Of a stretch of DNA of 64,000 bases, positions 38,708-48,625 are shown piece after piece. Both the position numbers and the translations under genes were made by a program. Numbering within the stretch: position 1 is the stretch's first letter; each line of letters opens with the position of its first letter. The DNA is from Propionibacteriaceae bacterium (GTDB lineage: Bacteria > Actinomycetota > Actinomycetes > Propionibacteriales > Propionibacteriaceae): NCBI GenBank assembly GCA_009782915.1, contig WRIC01000007.1, forward strand, positions 1 through 64,000. The letters are read 5' to 3'. The notes under the pieces are model-generated. The model was not told the DNA's origin, did no database searches, and worked only from the letters and a program-made list of their open reading frames with translations.

Positions 38708-39640
38708 TCACATCGTCCACCGTCGGTAGATGACATAACCCACACCCGACAGCAGCAAGAAACTGACAAGAGTGATACTGCCGATCAGGGCCCAGGGGGA
38801 TGTCCGCTCGTGAGGGGTGTTGGTGTCTTCCTTGTCGGGTGTGGCAGGGGTCGTGGATGCCACTGATGGCTCTGATTGCACAGGAGGGGAATCAGTGGAG
38901 GTCGGATCCTCCTGTGGGGTGGGACTTGCTGGTGTTGATGTGTTGGAGGGGCGGGTGGTGGAGGTTGCTGGGGCAGTAGGAGATGGATTTCTTGATGTGC
39001 CAGCAGGGGTTTGTGGAGTGGCTGGCGTATTCTTTGGGGGAGGTGGCGCACTAGTTTGCGCGGCAGTGGTGGCTGGTTTGGGGGTCTGCCAGGCAACAGG
39101 GGAGTGTCGTGGTGCAGGAGCTTGGCCGATACCTCCGCCCAGGGAGAAGGACCATCCCTCATAGCTACCGAAGACGACTTGGCGTTGCCCCGCTCCTTGA
39201 GAGGTATACCCCCAGGGGCCTGATTGTTTGGCCCACCAGTACGACCAGTACGCCGTACTCGGTGGGGTAGAAGCGCATGTTTCTTGATAGGTCTGACCCC
39301 CTGGAAGGGTGATCTTCTCACTACTTGACGGTCGACCATTAACTCGGCAGACAAAGCTCAGACCATCACGGGTGGTCCCCTGGTAGGAGACTCCTATGGC
39401 AGTGAGTGCATCTAAACCGGTAGCTCCCGCGGGTAGGTTGGAGGCACAGTAAACCGCCGTGCCACCGCCAAGCCCCTGATAGTCGATCACGACGGTGACG
39501 GCATTGTTGTCCGCACCAGTACAAGCACCGGATCGACCAGAGGTTGGCGGGGCAGCGACGGCGCTCGTGGCGGTCACACCGAGTAGTGCCACCACCACGA
39601 GGGCGAGTTGGAGCTTCAAACGCAGCACCGAAGTCTCCAT
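38708..39640 (-). CDS. Membrane-tethered DUF4430-like protein (transcobalamin/intrinsic-factor C-terminal-domain-like); start may be internal
   Basis: Signal-peptide-like N-term, 'ATGLDALTAIGVSYQGTTRDGLSFVCRVNGRPS...AYWSYWWAKQSGPWGYTSQGAGQRQVVFGSYEGWSF', Pro/Thr linker, C-terminal TM; overlaps the gene at 39616. Confidence 0.65.
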   Translation of the reverse strand: METSVLRLKLQLALVVVALLGVTATSAVAAPPTSGRSGACTGADNNAVTVVIDYQGLGGGTAVYCASNLPAGATGLDALTAIGVSYQGTTRDGLSFVCRVNGRPSSSEKITLPGGQTYQETCASTPPSTAYWSYWWAKQSGPWGYTSQGAGQRQVVFGSYEGWSFSLGGGIGQAPAPRHSPVAWQTPKPATTAAQTSAPPPPKNTPATPQTPAGTSRNPSPTAPATSTTRPSNTSTPASPTPQEDPTSTDSPPVQSEPSVASTTPATPDKEDTNTPHERTSPWALIGSITLVSFLLLSGVGYVIYRRWTM

Positions 39641-40944
39641 CCCAGGGCTGTGACACCTACGATCAACAGTAATCCAGCAACCGCGAGAGCCCCGGAAGAA
39701 CTCGTCGTACCGCCGGTGGGAGCGCTGTATGTTGGGGCCCCTGGGGCAACTGGAGCGACGGGTCCTGCCGGTGGGGACGTGGGCGCCGCGGCAGGGGGAG
39801 GATCTGCCGGAGCATTCGAGGGGCCACTGGTTGGCGGCGTGGTAGGCTCAGCGGTGTTCGGGGGTTGCCCGCAGGTCGCGGTGGGGGTAGTGGCTAGGGC
39901 TCCTAGTGAGGTGAGGTGGAAGAAATCAGCCCCGCCGAGCCCAAGGATTGCTTGGGTGGTTGTCCTCATTGCCTGGGCTCTTTGGCCACTCATTCCTTGG
40001 GATGTGATGGTGTCGAAAGCCTCCAGGTCATAACCAATAGCTCCCACATCACCATCCACCAGGGGGCTGTTGTCGAGCACGACCGCACAGGTGACCTGTA
40101 ATCCACCAATGAATTCTTGGGCTTTGGTCACCACTGACGGGTGACTGTCGGCCAAAGTCTGAGCAGCTAGGCCCGTTGAGTTGGTGTTGGTTGCCCCCCA
40201 GCTTTCGAATCCACCATCTGCTTGTTGCTGGCTCAGCAACCAGGTCTTCGCAGCACTGAGCGGAGAACCTGGAGTGGCTAAAACACCACTCGCTGCGAGA
40301 GCTTGGGTGGCCATAGCTGTCGAGTCAATGTCCGCCATCATGCACTCGGCCCACCCGAAGGACCCATAGTCGACCGAGGTGGTGTCAGCGCATTGTTGAT
40401 CAATCATCCAGGTCACCGCTTGTGCTGGCACGCCCTCATCGGTACGCGCAAGGGCAAGCATCGCCAAAGGATGATTAAAGATGTTGTCAATACCGTCTGC
40501 CCCGAAAGAGCCATCAGCATTGAGTACGGAACGCAGTTCAGCGATCAGGTCTCGCGTACCACCAGGAACGGGGAACCCGCCCGCATCTAAACCGCTAACT
40601 TGGGTAGCGAGAATCATCTTGGCTATGGCAGGCCACATGGTCTCCTTGTTGGATGTAGCTCCGATGAAGGCCTCACCCGAGGCGAAGATCTTGTCAGCAG
40701 TGGCAGTGATCTGGTCGCCAGCCACCCCAGCGGAGGCCAGAGCGAAGAGAGCATCGATGGTTTGACCCCAATCGGTGGCTCCATCAGTGGCCACAACATC
40801 ATTGTTGGCAGCGAGTTGCCCGGCTATCCACCCGGCAGCTGCTGGGGCTGAAGGGGGTTCCTCGCACCAGGCAGGTATAGGTGTTACGACGGACAGAAGG
40901 AAGACAGCAAAAACAGCGATTGCTGTGGAACGTAGGTGACGCAT
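39616..40944 (-). CDS. Prenyltransferase/squalene-oxidase-repeat (alpha/alpha barrel) surface protein
   Basis: 'TDWGQTIDALFALASAGVAGDQITATADKIFASGEAFIG', 'GFGWAECMMADIDSTAMATQALAASGV', 'AKTWLLSQQQADGGFESWGATNTNSTGLAAQTL'; signal peptide and C-terminal TM. Confidence 0.75.
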   Translation of the reverse strand: MRHLRSTAIAVFAVFLLSVVTPIPAWCEEPPSAPAAAGWIAGQLAANNDVVATDGATDWGQTIDALFALASAGVAGDQITATADKIFASGEAFIGATSNKETMWPAIAKMILATQVSGLDAGGFPVPGGTRDLIAELRSVLNADGSFGADGIDNIFNHPLAMLALARTDEGVPAQAVTWMIDQQCADTTSVDYGSFGWAECMMADIDSTAMATQALAASGVLATPGSPLSAAKTWLLSQQQADGGFESWGATNTNSTGLAAQTLADSHPSVVTKAQEFIGGLQVTCAVVLDNSPLVDGDVGAIGYDLEAFDTITSQGMSGQRAQAMRTTTQAILGLGGADFFHLTSLGALATTPTATCGQPPNTAEPTTPPTSGPSNAPADPPPAAAPTSPPAGPVAPVAPGAPTYSAPTGGTTSSSGALAVAGLLLIVGVTALGWRLRCCV

Positions 40945-40972
40945 GTGTGCGTCCTTTCATGTGAGCGATCCG

Positions 40973-41017
40973 AAAAAGGATGCCCACCAAGCGACTGAGC
41001 CGCTTGCGCACCCCTCC
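40973..41017 (-). terminator. Terminator-like expression platform of the cobalamin riboswitch
   Basis: Reverse complement 'GGAGGGGTGCGCAAGCGGCTCAGTCGCTTGGTGGGCATCCTTTTT': GC-rich stem followed by T5. Confidence 0.6.
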
Positions 41018-41047
41018 GCAGACCTCGACGGATGGTTCGCTCCGGAA

Positions 41048-41146
41048 CAGAAAGGTATCTGGACTCATCAACTGATGTTGATCTACCATTGCGGGTCAGT
41101 GTCGGATTTTGACCGACTTCCCCAATCTGGGCCGGTATGTAATTGT
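41048..41146 (-). promoter_or_regulatory. Cobalamin (B12) riboswitch aptamer
   Basis: Reverse complement 'GGGGAAGTCGGTCAAAATCCGACACTGACCCGCAATGGTA...GAGTCCAGATACCTTTCTG' matches conserved Cbl-riboswitch core blocks. Confidence 0.82.
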
Positions 41147-41173
41147 GGACCTCAGCCTAACACAGTGCCAAGG

Positions 41174-42172
41174 CTAGTGGTTGAATTGGTTGGTGAATGC
41201 TTCAGATGGGTCAATTTCTTCCTCAATGAGTCCCACGGCTACCATCGCCTCAGCCATTCTCGTCCATTGTTCTGCGTCCAGTGGTGGGGACACCGCACCC
41301 TCGTTGTTGGTGAACAGGGCTGAGGTTGCTGGGAGTACGACCCGAGCCGCCTCCAGGGTGTCTCCACGGAAACTAGGAATATAGTCGGTGGCAATGGTGA
41401 GCGTACCTTCTGGATCATTGATCACGGATTCCATGGCTGCTGTCATCCCAGCTACCACACCAGTGACAATCTGAGGGTGTTCTTCAGCGTACGTGCTGGT
41501 GGTGGCCAGGCAGATGGAAACCAAGGGAACCTCTGGGTCAATCACACTCACTGGGAATCCTGCGGTCTCGAAGTTCAACACATCAGAGTTCGCGAACCCA
41601 ACAACCACGTCAACTTCACCAGTGGTCAGAGCAACCTGGTGGGTGTAACCGATCTCCACAATGGTCACATCGGTTTGCTTGAGACCGGCTTGGTCGAGTG
41701 CGATCAGAAGGGCAAACCAGTTCTCTCCGAAACGGCCGGGCAACCCAATGGAGTGTCCTTTCAAGTCTTCAACACTAGTAATCGTTGAATCCTGGGGAAC
41801 AATGAACCGTACCGGATATTGACTGTAGTACGACGCAACCGCAACGATATCGATTCCTTGGGTTCGCGCCTGGAGGATCTCATCACCACCAGCAACCACG
41901 AAGTCCTCCTCCCCAGCAGCCAGGGCAGTGAACAGTCCTTCCCCAGCGCCATGGTGGCGAAGCGTTGCCGAGACTTCGTCCGAATAGAATCCGTGCGAAT
42001 CAGCCACATAGAAGGGTGCGAATTGGATATTGGGGATGAAGGTCAGTCCGATGGTGGTTTCGCCTACCACGGGAACTGCGGGCAGTTTTTTCTCTGTACT
42101 GCATGCGGTCAGGCTGAGTCCACAGGCTACGACCACTGCGAGGATGAGGGTACGGATGGGGCGATTTTTCAT
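41174..42172 (-). CDS. ribY: NMT1/THI5-like ABC substrate-binding lipoprotein, RibY-like
   Basis: Lipobox 'LSLTACSTEK', 'LTFIPNIQFAPFYVADSHGFYSDE'; downstream of an FMN riboswitch. Confidence 0.82.
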   Translation of the reverse strand: MKNRPIRTLILAVVVACGLSLTACSTEKKLPAVPVVGETTIGLTFIPNIQFAPFYVADSHGFYSDEVSATLRHHGAGEGLFTALAAGEEDFVVAGGDEILQARTQGIDIVAVASYYSQYPVRFIVPQDSTITSVEDLKGHSIGLPGRFGENWFALLIALDQAGLKQTDVTIVEIGYTHQVALTTGEVDVVVGFANSDVLNFETAGFPVSVIDPEVPLVSICLATTSTYAEEHPQIVTGVVAGMTAAMESVINDPEGTLTIATDYIPSFRGDTLEAARVVLPATSALFTNNEGAVSPPLDAEQWTRMAEAMVAVGLIEEEIDPSEAFTNQFNH

Positions 42173-42966
42173 CGTGTTTCTCCTTGGGGTTGGGTGATGG
42201 TGAGATTCGACCAGCGTCGTTCGACGATGGACACCAGGGTGTAGAGCGTGGTGGCGATGAGCGCCAGGATGAGTACGATCGCAATCAGGCGGGCAGTGTT
42301 GAGGGCTTCGACCTGGGCAGTGAGCAGGGCGCCTAATCCAAGGTAGGTTCCGCCCATGACCATTTCACCCACAACAGCGCCCGTCACAGACAAGGTGAAA
42401 CCATTGCGTACCCCGGCCAAGATATTCGGCAGAGCCAGAGGGATTTCTATGTTGACCAATCGGGCCAGTGAGCCAGCTCCATCCATGTGGGCGGCGCTCA
42501 AAACCTCTTGGTCGAGGTGGCGGAAACCCACCACAGAACTCACCAGGATAGGGAAGAACACCATGATCGCGCACAGGATCACCTTGCCGGTCATCGAGAA
42601 ACCCACCCACACTACGAGCAGGGGGGCCAGCGCAATAGCAGGTATCGCTTGGGTGGCACCCAGGAAGGGCAGGGTGGCTGCCGAGGCTATCTTTGAGCGG
42701 TAGATGAGGATAGCCGAGGGTACGGCGACAAGGAAACCCAGCAGGGCCCCGCCGAGAGCTTCACTGAGGGTGACCGCGATATAGGGCCAGAAATCGGCAT
42801 AGACCACGAGCCCATCCCACAGTTCTCTGGCAACCTCCATCGGGGTGGGCAGGCGATAACTGGGGATTCGTCCACCAGCAGTGGTGAGAAACCAGCCGAG
42901 AAGAAGGAGTATCCCCAGGCAGAGGGGCGCGATGAGGGTGAGCCATGAATGGCGTGACCGGGTCAC
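42169..42966 (-). CDS. ribX: ABC transporter permease, RibX-like
   Basis: SsuC/TauC-type 'GATQAIPAIALAPLLVVWVGFSMTGKVILCAIMVFFPILVSSVVGFRHLD'; downstream of an FMN riboswitch. Confidence 0.85.
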   Translation of the reverse strand: MTRSRHSWLTLIAPLCLGILLLLGWFLTTAGGRIPSYRLPTPMEVARELWDGLVVYADFWPYIAVTLSEALGGALLGFLVAVPSAILIYRSKIASAATLPFLGATQAIPAIALAPLLVVWVGFSMTGKVILCAIMVFFPILVSSVVGFRHLDQEVLSAAHMDGAGSLARLVNIEIPLALPNILAGVRNGFTLSVTGAVVGEMVMGGTYLGLGALLTAQVEALNTARLIAIVLILALIATTLYTLVSIVERRWSNLTITQPQGETR

Positions 42967-43056
42967 TGCTCTCCTTCCGCTCGCTTCAATCGTTTCGAAT
43001 ATTCCGAGCAGAGGGGAGGGTACGGCGTCAGCCAGCGGGCATAGCGCTCATGAGCC

Positions 43057-43192
43057 ATTCCTCCCATCCAGACTGTGACTGTCGGTTCTGGATTCTCACC
43101 AGATCGGCCTTTGAGCGTACTCATTGGTTCGCGGACTTCGATCCTTGCTGGATCATCACCGCCGGTTCGGAATTTCACCGACCCCGGAATGT
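43057..43192 (-). promoter_or_regulatory. FMN riboswitch (RFN element)
   Basis: Reverse complement contains 'TTCCGGGGTCGGTGAAATTCCGAACCGGCGGTGATGATCC', 'GATCTGGTGAGAATCCAGAACCGACAGTCACAGTCTGGATGGGAGGA'. Confidence 0.93.
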
Positions 43193-43219
43193 ATGGGTGT
43201 CAGTCTAGCGCAAGAACGT

Positions 43220-43263
43220 GTCACAAGGGGACGGGGCGTTTGTCACAAGGGGACGGGGCGTTT
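43220..43263. repeat. 22-bp direct repeat, two units
   Basis: 'gtcacaaggggacggggcgttt' twice in tandem followed by 'gtcacac'. Confidence 0.9.
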
Positions 43264-43304
43264 GTCACACACCTCGGGATGGCCTTACTCGCCGCAGACG
43301 TATC

Positions 43305-44156
43305 TCAATCGAAGACGACGGTGCGTACCCCGTCAAGAAGGATGCGATGTTGGGCAAACATTTTCACTGCGTGAGCCAGGGTGGCCGACTCGATGTCTTT
43401 TCCGATTTCACGCAGGTCATCAACAGATTTGGAATGATCCACTCGAGCCACCGACTGTTCAATAATGGGGCCCTCATCGAGGTCAGGTGTCACGAAGTGG
43501 GCAGTCGCCCCAATGAGTTTGACACCTCGGCGATGGGCTTGACGATAAGGATTGGCTCCTTTGAAACCGGGCAGGAAGGAGTGGTGGATGTTGATGACTT
43601 TGGAGTCCAAGAATGTGCATAGTTCCGGTGAGAGGATCTGCATGTAGCGGGCCAAGACCACCAACTCGATGTCGTGGGTGGTGACGATATCGCGAATGCG
43701 GTCCTCCATCTGTGCCTTAGTGTCGGCTGCCACATAGTGGTGTTCGAAGGGGACATCATAGAACTGGGCGAGTGGTTCCAGATCACTGTGGTTGGCCAGG
43801 ATCATAGGGACGGTGATGGGCAGGGCCCCGGTACGTACCTGGGCGAGAAGAGTGTTGAGGCAATGATCAGCCGTGGAAGCCAAGATGAGGGTACGAAGCG
43901 GGCGACCCACATCGTCAGCGGTGACCGTACCATCGAAGCGTTGAGCAACAGGTGTGAGGCTCTCCATCCATGTCTGTGTGTCGGACTGTGACTCCACCTG
44001 GATGCGGGTGAAAAAGGTGCCGGTATCCGGTGAAGAATACTGCTGGAGCTCAGTGATATTCCCCCCGAGCTGCACAATCACCTCAGTCAACCCGTGAACA
44101 ATCCCCGGCCGATCAGGACACCGAAAGGTCATCACACAATGGTTGGACACCCCCAC
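43305..44156 (-). CDS. purU: Formyltetrahydrofolate deformylase
   Basis: ACT domain 'VMTFRCPDRPGIVHGLTEVIVQLGGNITELQQYSSPDTGTFFTRIQ', 'LARYMQILSPELCTFLDSKVINIHHSFLPGFKGANPY'. Confidence 0.96.
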   Translation of the reverse strand: MGVSNHCVMTFRCPDRPGIVHGLTEVIVQLGGNITELQQYSSPDTGTFFTRIQVESQSDTQTWMESLTPVAQRFDGTVTADDVGRPLRTLILASTADHCLNTLLAQVRTGALPITVPMILANHSDLEPLAQFYDVPFEHHYVAADTKAQMEDRIRDIVTTHDIELVVLARYMQILSPELCTFLDSKVINIHHSFLPGFKGANPYRQAHRRGVKLIGATAHFVTPDLDEGPIIEQSVARVDHSKSVDDLREIGKDIESATLAHAVKMFAQHRILLDGVRTVVFD

Positions 44157-44209
44157 ATCCTAGTGTGACAAATTGATCTGCGCACACCTCGTGCCGGTTC
44201 CGCACCTAC

Positions 44210-44415
44210 TGGCGTCACCCTGCGGAGCGAAGCGACTCGCAGGGTCCACGAGTCCCACCTCCGTCACCCTGCGGAGCGAAGCGACTCGCAGGGTCCAGAC
44301 TATCCAGTTGTTCCAATGTGGTTTCTGGATTCTGCGAGTCGCTCCGCTCCGCAGAATGACTGGTGAGGACGCTCCGCAGAATGACTGGTGAGGACGCTCC
44401 GCAGAATGACGAGAT
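44210..44415. repeat. Composite hairpin repeat cluster with a 25-bp tandem (3 units)
   Basis: Two 'cgtcaccctgcggagcgaagcgactcgcagggtcca' copies, then 'gcagaatgactggtgaggacgctcc' at 44351, 44376 and 44401 (last partial). Confidence 0.9.
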
Positions 44416-44526
44416 CACAGGGGCTATTGGGGTTTTGGTCCCTTGTGACTTTACGCAAGGTAAGGGGTGAGGAATGACGTGGAAATGTGACAAAATGGAA
44501 CCGTCCCCTATTCCGAGGAGAAACCC

Positions 44527-46104
44527 ATGTTTGACACCCTGCAAGATCGGTTGTCGAAAGCTTTTCGCAGTTTGCGTGGGAAGGGGCGACTCTCGGATAA
44601 GGACATCGATGTAACACTCTCCGAGATTCGGGTGGCTCTGTTGGAGGCCGATGTTCACCACGAGGTGGTGAAAACCTTCGTAGACAAGGTACGTACCCGT
44701 GCTCAGGAAGTGGAACTCTCCCAGGCCATCAACCCGGCCCAGCAGATAGTGAAAATCGTCCACGAGCAACTGGTGGAGATTCTTGGTGGTCAGACCCGCA
44801 ACCTGCAGTTTGCGAAAAACCCACCCACGGTCATTATGTTGGCGGGTCTCCAGGGTGCTGGTAAAACCACGTTGGCCGGGAAACTCGCCTGGTGGTTGAA
44901 AGATCAGGGCCATTCACCTCTGCTGGTGGCTGCGGACTTGCAGAGGCCCAATGCTGTCAACCAGTTGCAGATCGTGGGTGACCAAGCCAAGGTTGCAGTC
45001 TTTGCCCCCGAACCAGGCAACGGCAAAGGCAATCCGGTTAAGGTTGCGCGCAAGTCGATGGCGTACGCCAAGAAGAGTCTCCATGATGTGGTGATTGTGG
45101 ATACAGCGGGTCGCCTCGGTGTCGATGAGGAGATGCTCAAACAGGCAGCCGACATCCGTGATGCTGTGTCCCCCGACGAGATTCTTTTCGTGGTGGATGC
45201 GATGATCGGCCAGGATGCGGTCACCACAGCGAATTCTTTCGCCCAGAAGGTGGGTTTCGATGGTGTCGTACTGACGAAACTTGATGGTGATGCCCGTGGT
45301 GGTGCTGCACTGTCGGTGGCAACAGTCACCGGCGCACCCATCATGTTCGCGTCGGTGGGGGAGAAGCTGGAGGACTTTGAGGTCTTCCACCCTGATCGTA
45401 TGGCGGGCCGCATCCTCGACATGGGTGATGTTCTCACCCTCATTGAGCAAGCTGAGCGCCACTTCGATGAGGAGCAAGCTGCCGAGGCGGCCTCGAAACT
45501 TTTCGGTGGTGGGGGTGGGTTCACCCTCCAGGATTTTCTCACCCAGATGCAGGCAGTACGCAAAATGGGGCCCATCTCCAAACTCATGGGAATGCTGCCC
45601 GGTGCCGGGGCAATGGCTGATCAGCTGAGTGAAATCGACGACAAATCCATCGACCATATTGAAGCGATCATCTACTCCATGACCCCCGCAGAGAGGGCTG
45701 ATGTGTCGATCCTCAATGGTTCACGTCGCGCGCGCATCGCTTGTGGTGCTGGAGTGGAGGTGTCGGAGGTCAACAACCTGGTGAATCGTTTTGAGGATGC
45801 CCGCAAAATGATGCAGCAACTCGGTGGGGGAATGTTCGGTGGAATGGGTGGGATGGGCGGATTCCCAGGAACTGGTGGCGGTTTCCCCTCACAAAGGAAA
45901 CCCAAACCCACAGGCAAGCGCAAGAAATCAGGATCGAAGGTTTCTGGCAACCCAGCGAAAAGGGCAGCCGCTCAAGCGGGCGAAGCCACCGCCGTACCTG
46001 ATCCTTCGGAAGCCTTCGCTCTACCCACCAACCCGGAAGACATCGAAGCAGCCATGGCGGACTTCCAGCTTCCCCCCAATCTGGCGAAGATGTTCGGAAA
46101 CTAG
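44527..46104 (+). CDS. ffh: Signal recognition particle protein Ffh
   Basis: 'MFDTLQDRLSKAFRSLRGKGRLSDKDID', 'GLQGAGKTTLAGKLAWWL', 'DTAGRLGVDEEMLKQ', Met-rich M domain. Confidence 0.98.
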   Translation: MFDTLQDRLSKAFRSLRGKGRLSDKDIDVTLSEIRVALLEADVHHEVVKTFVDKVRTRAQEVELSQAINPAQQIVKIVHEQLVEILGGQTRNLQFAKNPPTVIMLAGLQGAGKTTLAGKLAWWLKDQGHSPLLVAADLQRPNAVNQLQIVGDQAKVAVFAPEPGNGKGNPVKVARKSMAYAKKSLHDVVIVDTAGRLGVDEEMLKQAADIRDAVSPDEILFVVDAMIGQDAVTTANSFAQKVGFDGVVLTKLDGDARGGAALSVATVTGAPIMFASVGEKLEDFEVFHPDRMAGRILDMGDVLTLIEQAERHFDEEQAAEAASKLFGGGGGFTLQDFLTQMQAVRKMGPISKLMGMLPGAGAMADQLSEIDDKSIDHIEAIIYSMTPAERADVSILNGSRRARIACGAGVEVSEVNNLVNRFEDARKMMQQLGGGMFGGMGGMGGFPGTGGGFPSQRKPKPTGKRKKSGSKVSGNPAKRAAAQAGEATAVPDPSEAFALPTNPEDIEAAMADFQLPPNLAKMFGN

Positions 46105-46110
46105 GTTGCC

Positions 46111-47241
46111 ATGGTTAACCCCAGAGGTACTGTTCCCCGAGCACTCTCGCAGGTGCTGGATGATCCCGCCCAACCTGCCCACATCCGAGGAAAGGACGTT
46201 GCCACAGGGGAGCCGACTGAGTTTTGGGTGAGTCGCGGGAGAATCAGTTACGCCAAGATCGATGGTGCCATCACTCTCACTGAAACAGGATGGGTGATGC
46301 CTGCCCTGGTGGACGCCCACTGCCATGTGGGTTTGGGTCCTGCCGGTGCCGTACCCCGAGAGGTGGCCGAGCAGCAGGCCCGTACTGATCGCGCCACCGG
46401 GGTTTCCCTGATTCGTGATGCTGGTTCCCCCCAAGACACCCACTGGCTGGATGATATTCCCGACATGCCGAGGATCATTCGCGCCGGCCGCCACATTGCT
46501 CGGCCCATGCGCTATATTCGCCATTTTGGCGCCGAGGTGGAGCCAGAGAATCTTGTTGATGAGGTACGGCGCCAGGTGGCTGCTGGTGATGGCTGGGTGA
46601 AACTGGTGGGTGATTGGATTGATCGTGACTTGGGTGATCTGGCACCCCTATGGCCCGAGGCGGTTGCTCGCAAGGCTATTGAAGCGGCTCACCAGTTGGG
46701 GGCGAAAGTGACCGCCCACTGTTTCGGGGAAGAATCTGTGTCCCAGTTGGTGAATGCCGGGATCGACTGCATTGAGCATGGTACAGGTTTGGATGCGGCG
46801 ACGATCACCCTCATGGCCCGCCGTGATGTTGCCCTCGTACCCACCCTCGACAACATCCACATTTTCCCCGGTATAGCGGACCAGGCGCAGAACCGTTATC
46901 CCACGTACGCCAAGCACATGCGTCACCTGTATAACCGCGCTGAGGATGTTGTCCGTGATGCTATCGAAGAGGGTGTCGAAGTTTTTGCTGGTACAGATGC
47001 TGGTGGGACCCGCGACCATGGAACCATCATGGAGGAGATTTGGGCACTATCAGATGTGTGGGGTGAAGAGTATTGGGACCGTACGCATTTCGCGTTGGGG
47101 GCTGCATCGTGGCAGGCGCGAAGGTGGTTGGGCGAACCCCAAATTCTCGATGACGGTGCCCCCGCTGATCTTCTCCTGCTCGATGAGGACCCCCACTGGA
47201 ATCTCTATGCCCTAGAAGACTCCATCCTCCTGTATGCCTGA
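46111..47241 (+). CDS. Amidohydrolase family protein
   Basis: 'VMPALVDAHCHVGLGPAG', 'KVTAHCFGEESVSQLVNAGIDCIEHGTG', 'VFAGTDAGGTRDHGTIMEEI'. Confidence 0.92.
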   Translation: MVNPRGTVPRALSQVLDDPAQPAHIRGKDVATGEPTEFWVSRGRISYAKIDGAITLTETGWVMPALVDAHCHVGLGPAGAVPREVAEQQARTDRATGVSLIRDAGSPQDTHWLDDIPDMPRIIRAGRHIARPMRYIRHFGAEVEPENLVDEVRRQVAAGDGWVKLVGDWIDRDLGDLAPLWPEAVARKAIEAAHQLGAKVTAHCFGEESVSQLVNAGIDCIEHGTGLDAATITLMARRDVALVPTLDNIHIFPGIADQAQNRYPTYAKHMRHLYNRAEDVVRDAIEEGVEVFAGTDAGGTRDHGTIMEEIWALSDVWGEEYWDRTHFALGAASWQARRWLGEPQILDDGAPADLLLLDEDPHWNLYALEDSILLYA

Positions 47242-47262
47242 GCCTGAAAGGGTGGACGTGTG

Positions 47263-48378
47263 TTAGACGGGGTCGTAGTTTTGTTTGCCTGTGAAGTTTT
47301 TAACGCGCGCACCCATGTTTTGGATGTCGTCGAGTAGTTTCTCTGGGTCCACGATGAGGGCTGCTTGGTGGTAACCAGTGATGTCCGCCATCGAGTCGAT
47401 GAGTTGGCGGGTTGTTGCAGCAGCGACCGCAGCAGTCAACCAGTACCCATCCTTGTGGGCCACAGAGAGGCGTACCATATCCTCGCCATCATCCCAGGCG
47501 TCAGCGAGAAGGACCGTACCATAGGGGGCCTTGGCGAAACTCGTCCAACCCCACCAGAACAGTTTCTGGGCGCGTCGGGCGAAACCCAGTTTCAGCAGAA
47601 CCAGACACAGCGGCAACACAACGTAGTCCACGAAGACATGGGTTCCGGCCATCATCATGGCTGCTTCCTTGAGGTCAGGGAACAGGTCGTGGATGCGCTT
47701 GATCTCTTCGAGTTCCATCATGAAAGCCTCGCGCACCCCAAAAGGTGAACCGAAATCCACCCGGCGTACCGCCTTTGGGTTCGTCCACGAAAAATTCTGG
47801 TATTTTCCTTCCACCCAACCGGCTGCTTTCATCATCGAAATCTCGCGGGAGGCCTCCGCAGCTGTCTCCGCGGTGAAAGAATACTTACGCCAATCAACAC
47901 TCATCATCATCGCCACCTGGGTTCCAATGGGGGAGTCGATCTTCTTGGTGAGCGTGCGAATCATCGCAGCAGGCAGTCCCGGATGGATTCCCGTCCCTGA
48001 GATGAGCTTGAGCCCAGCTTCGGTGAAGCGCGGGCCGAGTTCTTCGAAGGCTTCGACCTTGGCAGGAGAGTCCATGAGCAGATCCAACCAATGGGTCTTC
48101 GTCTCCAAGGCGACCTCGGCGATCTGCTGCACATGATCGATCAGGGGAGCGGCCACGATGAGAAGATCAATGTCGGCCAGTGCTTCGCGCAGGTTTTCGG
48201 TGTCCAGGGCGTCAACAGTGCGTGTCGTCAGATGAGGATTCTCGCTTTGGCAGTACGACGCGAGCTTCGCCTCATCTCGACCCATCAAAACTAGGTCAAG
48301 GTCCTCGCGTACCGCCAATAACTCAGCAATAACATGACCAGCTTCCCCCGATCCTCCCAAGATTCCGATTGTTGTCAC
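47263..48378 (-). CDS. Saccharopine dehydrogenase NADP-binding domain protein
   Basis: '[40 protein letters not shown]'; GTG start near 48378 more likely than 48660. Confidence 0.85.
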   Translation of the reverse strand: MTTIGILGGSGEAGHVIAELLAVREDLDLVLMGRDEAKLASYCQSENPHLTTRTVDALDTENLREALADIDLLIVAAPLIDHVQQIAEVALETKTHWLDLLMDSPAKVEAFEELGPRFTEAGLKLISGTGIHPGLPAAMIRTLTKKIDSPIGTQVAMMMSVDWRKYSFTAETAAEASREISMMKAAGWVEGKYQNFSWTNPKAVRRVDFGSPFGVREAFMMELEEIKRIHDLFPDLKEAAMMMAGTHVFVDYVVLPLCLVLLKLGFARRAQKLFWWGWTSFAKAPYGTVLLADAWDDGEDMVRLSVAHKDGYWLTAAVAAATTRQLIDSMADITGYHQAALIVDPEKLLDDIQNMGARVKNFTGKQNYDPV

Positions 48379-48625
48379 GACTGTCCTTCCGTTGTGCCCG
48401 ATTCTAGTCCCGAATCCCGCTAGGGTTCCGAATTGGCCTTTCGGCGTACGAAAATGGCGGAATTTGGCCACATCTGGCACAATGGCTCCTGCGTATTCAT
48501 CTCGGTTGGTGCCCTCTAACTCCGGACGGGATGGGTCCCATCGGACATTGGATGAGGTCCCCACCTTCGGACAATCTCCCCCCAACGCCCACCCAGGGCA
48601 CACACTTACAGGAGATAACACACTC

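Noticed and set aside
44904-45657. Minus-strand ORFs 44904..45587 and 44914..45657
   Set aside because: Antisense shadows of ffh.
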